Shown: one piece after another, positions 59,201-64,000 of the stretch
Position numbering within the stretch: position 1 is the first letter of the stretch
Layout: each line of letters begins with the position of its first letter
Assembly (NCBI GenBank): GCA_964023275.1
Contig: OZ029927.1
Span: 2,217,715-2,281,714, forward strand
Reading direction: 5' to 3'
Length of the DNA: 64,000 nucleotides
DNA from: Norana najaformis
Taxonomy: Eukaryota > Annelida > Clitellata > Crassiclitellata > Hormogastridae
Notes under the pieces: generated by a model
What the model saw: the letters and a program-made list of their open reading frames with translations, nothing else
What the model was told of the DNA's origin: nothing
The model's database searches: none
Program-made: the position numbers and the translations under genes

Positions 59201-61090
59201 AAACCACAGAAAGTATAAGTTATAGAGTTGCAGCATTAGACGCAATAGACGTAAAAAGGCGACAGATAACGCCGGTCCGATCTCGCGAATAATATGAGCA
59301 CATAAAAGTTTGTCGCTTGCGGAGAGCAAAATGGGAATTCCCAGGAAGAGACGTTCGCGAAACTAGCAAGCATTTGCTCTGCGCGGGATAAGCAAAGTCA
59401 GACAGACAAGCTAATGTTCCAAATAGGCATAAGCTTTGTACAGACGATAAACAGTTGATGTTCACTGTCAAATGAAGACATGGACAAACTAATTAGACCT
59501 ATATATTCGTTATCCGGATGTCTCGTCGTCTTCCATCTACGAGGGACCGCTGGACTGTGAGACAACCTGAAGCCATCGGAGGTGGATCACATCGCCTATC
59601 GTCGTTCCACATCCTCAGTGCTACGTGCTTCAAGAACTCTGAACTATGTTGTTATCGTTCAACTCTATTCGGGAATCTGTTGATAAGGTTCTGCGTGTGT
59701 ACGCCCGCTTGCCACTGGTGACTCTTCTGGTAGCCTATATGAGCAATGTTTACTAACGGATGAATGTTCCTTATTGATGGTTAACATGGTTAAGGCTAGC
59801 ACAGAGAGCGCCTCTCACTAGTTTCTTTTGAACTGGTGCTATACAAATTTCTTACTACAATTACAAAACTAACACTACAAGCTAAAGGCTGTAAAGCTGA
59901 AATGACGTTGATAAAGGAGCAAAAACTAAGCGCAAATACTTCTTAGACCGCATCATTGGTCATCTGACAGCAGTAGGCCCTAAGGTTTGGAAAGGGTATG
60001 CAGGGACCGAACATATACATGTGTGAACAATTTATATTCTCCGATTCACCAAAGGTCTACAGAATATTGACTCGTCTGTTTCAACTTGCTTACCCAGTGT
60101 AGCATGCTTCTAGTTAACTTAGCCCATCGGATTTTGACTGGGCTTCAACTTGCTTACCCACGTAGCCTGGCTCCTAGTTAACTTAACCCATCGGATTTTA
60201 ACTGGGCGTCAACTTGCTTACCCACCGTAGCCTGGCTTCTAGTTATCTTAACCCATCGGATTTTAACTGGGCGTCAACTTGCTTACCCACCGTAGCCTGG
60301 CTCCTAGTTGACTTAACCCATCGGATTTTGAATGAGCCTCTCCAACGAATGTCGATTTTGACTACGGTTTAACTTGGAGCGAATATCGATTGCGCATTAT
60401 GAAAACAGTTTTATATAGGATAAGATGAGATTAGATTAAACGCGATTATGTTAAATGAGGAGAGCAAGACTGCGATGGTTGGGACACCTGCACCGCATGG
60501 ATGAGGACAGAATCCCGAAGCAGGCAATGGACTGGGCCCCAGGCGGGTGGAGAAGGAAGAGAGGAAGACCAAAAAAGAGCTGGAAGAACACGATCACAAA
60601 AGACCTCACAGATGGAGGACTGACGTAGGAGGAGGCTGCCAGAGCTGCTCAGGACAGAGAAGGATGGAGAACCTGTATCGCCCAATGTGCGCCAGCACGT
60701 GGAGGGACTAAGGTCTAAGGTCTAAGGATGTTAAATAACATTACATTACATTTGGACCCAAAACGATGAGTAGGCCACGTATCTAAACTGCATTCATATA
60801 GCGCCACTCGTCAGCATACATACGTTATTAGCGAGCTGGCTGGCAGCTGCTAGCTGTTGTTGAATACGGGCAGCAGCTGCAGCAATATCGTTCGGTGTCA
60901 CAGTAAACATCATGAGTGAGTCTCTGAGGGCTGTGGCTTGTTGGAACAGAGTCGTGGTGATGTTCACCATATTCAAGGCATTCGTATTGAGCTGCTGGCC
61001 GGTGACGTTCGCCGATCTAATCGACTGGTTCAGAGCAGGTAGCAGTTGATTCGTCAGTTGGTCCATAAGCATCCTAGACGCCTGGATAAG
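56284..61090 (-). CDS. Laminin gamma-like C-terminal coiled coil, last four recognised exons
   Basis: Exons on the - strand: 61090-60824, about 59075 (or 59065) to 58837, 58057-57879 and 56769-56284 (stop TGA). Acceptors include cttctcag and gttgtag; donors include gtatgt and gttagt. Phases at the last three junctions fit. The product is heptad-rich and Q/N/A-rich, has about ten N-x-S/T sites, no Cys and no membrane segment, so it is probably extracellular. The end ('LNRTVTDQRVWINDMKKRRD' to 'LQSLLAQLRP') parallels the spacing of the laminin gamma1 tail in my memory. Family identity is an inference. Unlike gamma1 it lacks a C-terminal Cys and the Glu third from the end. At the 59075 acceptor, an extra A near 59041 would break the frame; the acceptor ccgcag before 59065 keeps it. 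Confidence 0.6.
56925..57125. repeat. (GATGATGATCAT)n repeat in a laminin-like intron
   Basis: A GGT/GGC run (56938-56975) passes into 12-bp units of gatgatgatcat. The unit contains the palindrome atgatcat, so strands can self-pair. Confidence 0.9.
57470..57675 (-). mobile_element. tRNA-derived SINE, family 2
   Basis: On the - strand: 'ggttagctcattggttaaag' (A-box region), 'ggttcgcatacc' (B box) and a body with 'cgcccattcaaacgggcagc'. A second piece lies at 35325. It sits within a laminin-like intron, in the same orientation as that gene. Confidence 0.75.
57725..57815 (+). repeat. (ACTA)n and (CTCACTCATT)n simple repeats
   Basis: aactaactaactaact followed by cattcactcactcattcact-type words. 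Confidence 0.9.
58255..58825. repeat. Long TACA/TGCA microsatellite with a 225-bp internal duplication
   Basis: Nearly 570 bases of catacatacatgcata words lie immediately downstream of the laminin-like donor at 58837. 'cagacatgtatgcatacata' occurs near 58361 and 58586. Long Met/Cys/Val-rich frames across it are repeat translation. Confidence 0.95.
60084..60345 (+). repeat. Four tandem ~64-bp units
   Basis: Each begins caacttgcttacccac and ends 'cccatcggattttaactggg'. Units 2 to 4 are close; unit 1 is diverged. They lie in the laminin-like intron between 60824 and 59075. Confidence 0.92.
60443..60730 (+). mobile_element. Non-LTR RT C-terminal fragment with heptamer tail
   Basis: The frame reads 'RRARLRWLGHLHRMDEDRIP', 'RKRGRPKKSWKNTITKDL' and 'AARAAQDREGWRT', broken by one TAG near 60627. 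The tail is three units of taaggtc (about 60706-60728). Family is RTE-like but distinct from the 4019 copy. Its orientation is opposite to the laminin-like gene. Confidence 0.8.
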
Positions 61091-61280
61091 CTGAGAAGGA
61101 AGAAACACGCACAACACATCTGGATATTTAGTAATCAATTAATTAATTAATCGTTAATCAGGTCATCGATCTTGACAGTAACAGAATAGGAATTTAACAC
61201 ACACGGTAATCTGATTAAACTAAGATGAATATATCAATACAAAATACAAGCAAGAAAGTAGATAGCTTTTACAACCACAT

Positions 61281-61365
61281 AAAAGTGCTAAAACAATACT
61301 ACCTAGCAGATCTAAATAGGTGCGTGCTAAAACAATACTACGTAGCAGATCTAAATAGGTGCGAA
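61281..61365 (+). repeat. Two tandem 43-bp units
   Basis: 'tgctaaaacaatactac' followed by 'gtagcagatctaaataggtg' is repeated with one or two differences. Confidence 0.9.
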
Positions 61366-61489
61366 AATGCGAAAGAAAGTGAAAATGAAAGTGCAAAGAA
61401 TAGGTTGAAAATGTCGCTTGAGACGTGTGTGGCGGAAGAGTAGGCCCACTGGTCGATAAGTGTTTCAGAATGAGGGTCACAATCAAATA

Positions 61490-61545
61490 CACGATGTGCC
61501 CCGTAGTCGCGCTTAATAAATGCAGAAATAATAATAAGCTCTTTG
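61490..61545 (+). mobile_element. SINE family 1, tail only
   Basis: 'cttaataaatgcagaaataa' matches the 3' end at 53845-53860. Confidence 0.5.
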
Positions 61546-61769
61546 GTGTATTCCAGGGCCGCGACCACTATAGCTATCGATGCTCGTCCCAGGAGCATTT
61601 AATCCCACAGTTTCATGATCGCCCCTTCGTCCGTCCGTCGGTCCGATGAATTTTGCACGAGTGATTTACTTAGGGATTTTCTTCATCAAGGTTTAACTCT
61701 GGAGGTACAACGAAACCGACCAACCAATATGGATCTTGCGGACTTGATTTAATTGATATAGGCCTATTG

Positions 61770-61955
61770 TGTTCTTTTACCTATTACCTAGGGTAGACTG
61801 CATGTAGGCCTATTGTGTTCTTTTACCTATTTGTGTTGAGGGTCACACTAATCATCTGCGTATGACACACTGTCGTTAAACAGTAACTACAACCGGTGCT
61901 GTTGTGTAACAGGGTAGACTGCATGTAGGCCTATTGTGTTCTTTTACCTATTTGT
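61770..61955 (-). repeat. Dispersed repeat D, longer copy
   Basis: It is the inverse of 55420-55545. The phrase 'gcatgtaggcctattgtgtt' occurs twice within it (61800 and 61922), so this copy is itself partly duplicated. Confidence 0.85.
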
Positions 61956-62099
61956 GTTGATCTCTTCGATGCGGCTTTTGTGTGCAGCTGAGAAATTTCG
62001 GAGATTTAGGCCCACATTACTTTACATCACATTTTACCATCTATTGTTATTTCGTACTTTTCTATTAAAATGTGCTACATAACTAGAATTCTGTGTTTG

Positions 62100-64000
62100 C
62101 TTAGATTCAACGAATCGGACAGAAAGGCCTGTATGCAAACGGCTGCTTAGCCACTGTCCACCTGAAAATTCACCAAACAGGCACCATTCGACGTTCCTTA
62201 CGTAAGACTATATTCAACCTTCATCTATGGCGACCGGCATCTTCACGGCCTGGATTATCGTCTCCCTCCTGCCAATCTCAGCCTACACCTCTGGACTCTG
62301 CTCCATCGCCTACCTCTAAGCTGCCCTCAGACCTGGGTGGCAGTGATGGGCTTAGACTTGGGACACTGAACGCTGGGTCACTGGGAAATAAGTTTATGGA
62401 GATCGCTAAAACTACCTCTCAGCATAATCTGGATATACTAGTCGTCACGAAGTCTTGGCACTCCTCTTCCTCTGATGCTCCGGTTCGACGCGCTGCTCCT
62501 CCGGGCTACCTAATCCTCGACGCTCCTCACCCGATTGACCCCTCACGTGATTCGGATCCTCTTGCGCAAAATCGTGGTGGCATTGTTGTCTACCATCAAG
62601 AACATTTTCGGGTCAAAGAGATCCCTCTTCCTCTCCCTGTCTCCACGTTCGAAGCCTTATGCCTCTCCTGCGCTACGACTCGTGGTCCAGTCACCGTTCT
62701 TGCCCTCTACCGGCCGGGCTCCTCTCCTGTTACGTCGACCTTCTACACCGAGTTCTCCTCGCTTCTGGAAGTCTTCGCCACCTTCAACTGTCAGCTAATC
62801 ATAACCGGGGACCTGAAAATTCACCTTGAGAACCCAGATCTTCCGGAGTCTGTCCGCTTCAACGATCTGCTTTTCCAATTTGGCTTCATTCAGGATGTCG
62901 CTGAATCTACTCATGTGCTGGGCGGCTGGCTTGATGTCATTATCACCCGCGATGATAGTAACATCTCAGATGTTATAGTCGAACCTCCAGCTCTCTCAGA
63001 TCATGGAATTCTTCTAAACAAGGTTCCTTTTCTATATACCCAGCCAACATACGCGCTTCGGCTTGTACGTGGTTGGAACAACTTGGACCGTGAGGCGTTC
63101 CGTGCTGTCTGAACAATAATCCTCTCTGCGGGGACCTCTCCTCCCTCGCTGGTTCGCTCGTCTGAAGAGCTCTTTGCTCTCTTTGACTCTTCAGTTCGCC
63201 TCCTCATCGATGACCTCCTTCCGCTTCGTCCGCAGCGGGCCCGTCGGAGACCGTTAGCACCTTGGTTTGACCGATCCTGCCGTACTTTACGTCGTGATGT
63301 CAGGCGGCACGAGCGAAGGTATCGACGAACACGTGATCCTGCCGATCGTCTCGACTGGATCCACCATCTTCGCTTAATGCACCGGGAGTTTCGAGCCAAA
63401 GAAATGGCATACTGGGAGTCATTGATTGAGCGGGAGAGGAGCAATCCGCGTCGGCTCTGGTCTTCGCTCTCCGGTGTCCTCGGCCGTTCTACCGCTTCTA
63501 ACTCTCCGGCCCAGCCTCCGTTCACAGCGAACGACTACCTCGACTACATGCGCGGGAAGATCGACTCGATCCGCCAATCCACTGATGGTTCTCCTCCTCC
63601 TTCCTTTCCTCCTACGTCATCTAGGGTTTCATGCTGGATGCCTCTGCCTTTGGACGTCCTTCGTCGGCTCCTGCTGGAGTCACCTGCTAAGTCCTGTGAA
63701 CTGGACTTATTACCACCATTTTTAATCAAGGATTTTATAGATGACTTAATTCCGTTCTTACACTTGCTATGTAATACCTCCCTGGGTCAGGGTTCGCTCC
63801 CGGCTTCTCACAAACGTGCTGTAGTCTTTCCCTCTCTCAAGCGCCAGGGACTTGACCCCAATGATATCTCTAACTACCGACCTATCTCTAACCTTTCCTT
63901 CCTCTCTAAGCTTCTTGAAAGATGTGTGTCTGTCCAACTGGTTGACTACCTTGACTCTAACTCCCTCATGCCTCCTCTTCAATCAGGATTTAGGAGGTTC
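62100..64000 (+). mobile_element. L2-type LINE, endonuclease and start of RT, continues past the window
   Basis: From about 62340 the frame reads 'LRLGTLNAGSLGNKF', then an AP-endonuclease-like domain: 'LDILVVTKSW', 'RGGIVVYHQEHF', 'LIITGDLKIHLENP' and 'PPALSDHGILL'. A TGA at 63110-63112 interrupts it; the same frame then stays open to the window's end through 'SNYRPISNLSFLSKLLER' and 'LQSGFRRF', the start of the RT domain. Family motifs TETW and GDFN read TKSW (K19) and GDLK here, so two catalytic positions are changed. It is therefore probably inactive, yet otherwise little decayed. The start at 62100 is approximate. The RT part overlaps in content with the copy at 38118. Confidence 0.88.

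Noticed and set aside
63001-63525. 174-codon - strand frame rich in Arg and Ser
   Set aside because: Antisense to the L2 frame, which matches known RT and endonuclease motifs.

Overview
This is nuclear DNA of an animal. It carries a multi-exon gene with GT-AG introns and coiled-coil exons of dynactin, an exon resembling axonemal dynein, a laminin-like gene, L2-type and RTE-type non-LTR retrotransposons, tRNA-derived SINEs and long satellite arrays. Nothing fixes the phylum. Intron sizes, repeat families and protein divergence from vertebrates suggest an invertebrate metazoan, and that is an inference.

Layout. (1) 1-27,085, + strand: the 3' four-fifths of a dynactin p150Glued (DCTN1) gene. 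I resolve 29 exons, a stop at 26,350-26,352 and a poly(A) signal near 27,061. The exons add up to 3,231 nt, exactly 1,077 codons, with phases compatible at every junction. The CAP-Gly N-terminus lies upstream of the window. Introns hold a 5'-truncated RTE copy with target-site duplication, L2 scraps, SINEs and a possible 27-nt cassette exon. (2) 28,493-30,828: a DNA-transposon-like unit with one intact intronless 563-codon gene on the - strand, a palindromic CRE/TATA promoter and imperfect inverted ends. (3) 30,829-36,800: repeat-rich spacer with an orphan dynein heavy chain P-loop exon (Walker lysine changed to glutamate) and an isolated unassigned exon. (4) 36,800-51,430: the repeat core. 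It contains a 45-bp array, an L2 copy inside a TACA/TGCA microsatellite, a duplicated exon-bearing segment, a ~52-bp array of nearly 3 kb, a large foldback, and a ~4-kb satellite built on the phrase 'atttatatagcacc'. (5) 51,430-56,280: SINEs and dispersed repeats. (6) 56,284-61,090, - strand: the last four recognised exons of a secreted coiled-coil protein resembling the laminin gamma C-terminus. (7) 62,100-64,000, + strand: an L2-type LINE running off the window, with decayed endonuclease residues and one internal stop.

DCTN1 and the laminin-like gene are ordinary host genes. The most unusual material is the orphan transposase-like gene with its promoter hairpin, the minisatellites whose every unit ends like a 3' splice site, the foldback, and the satellite that may have grown from a retrotransposon tail motif.
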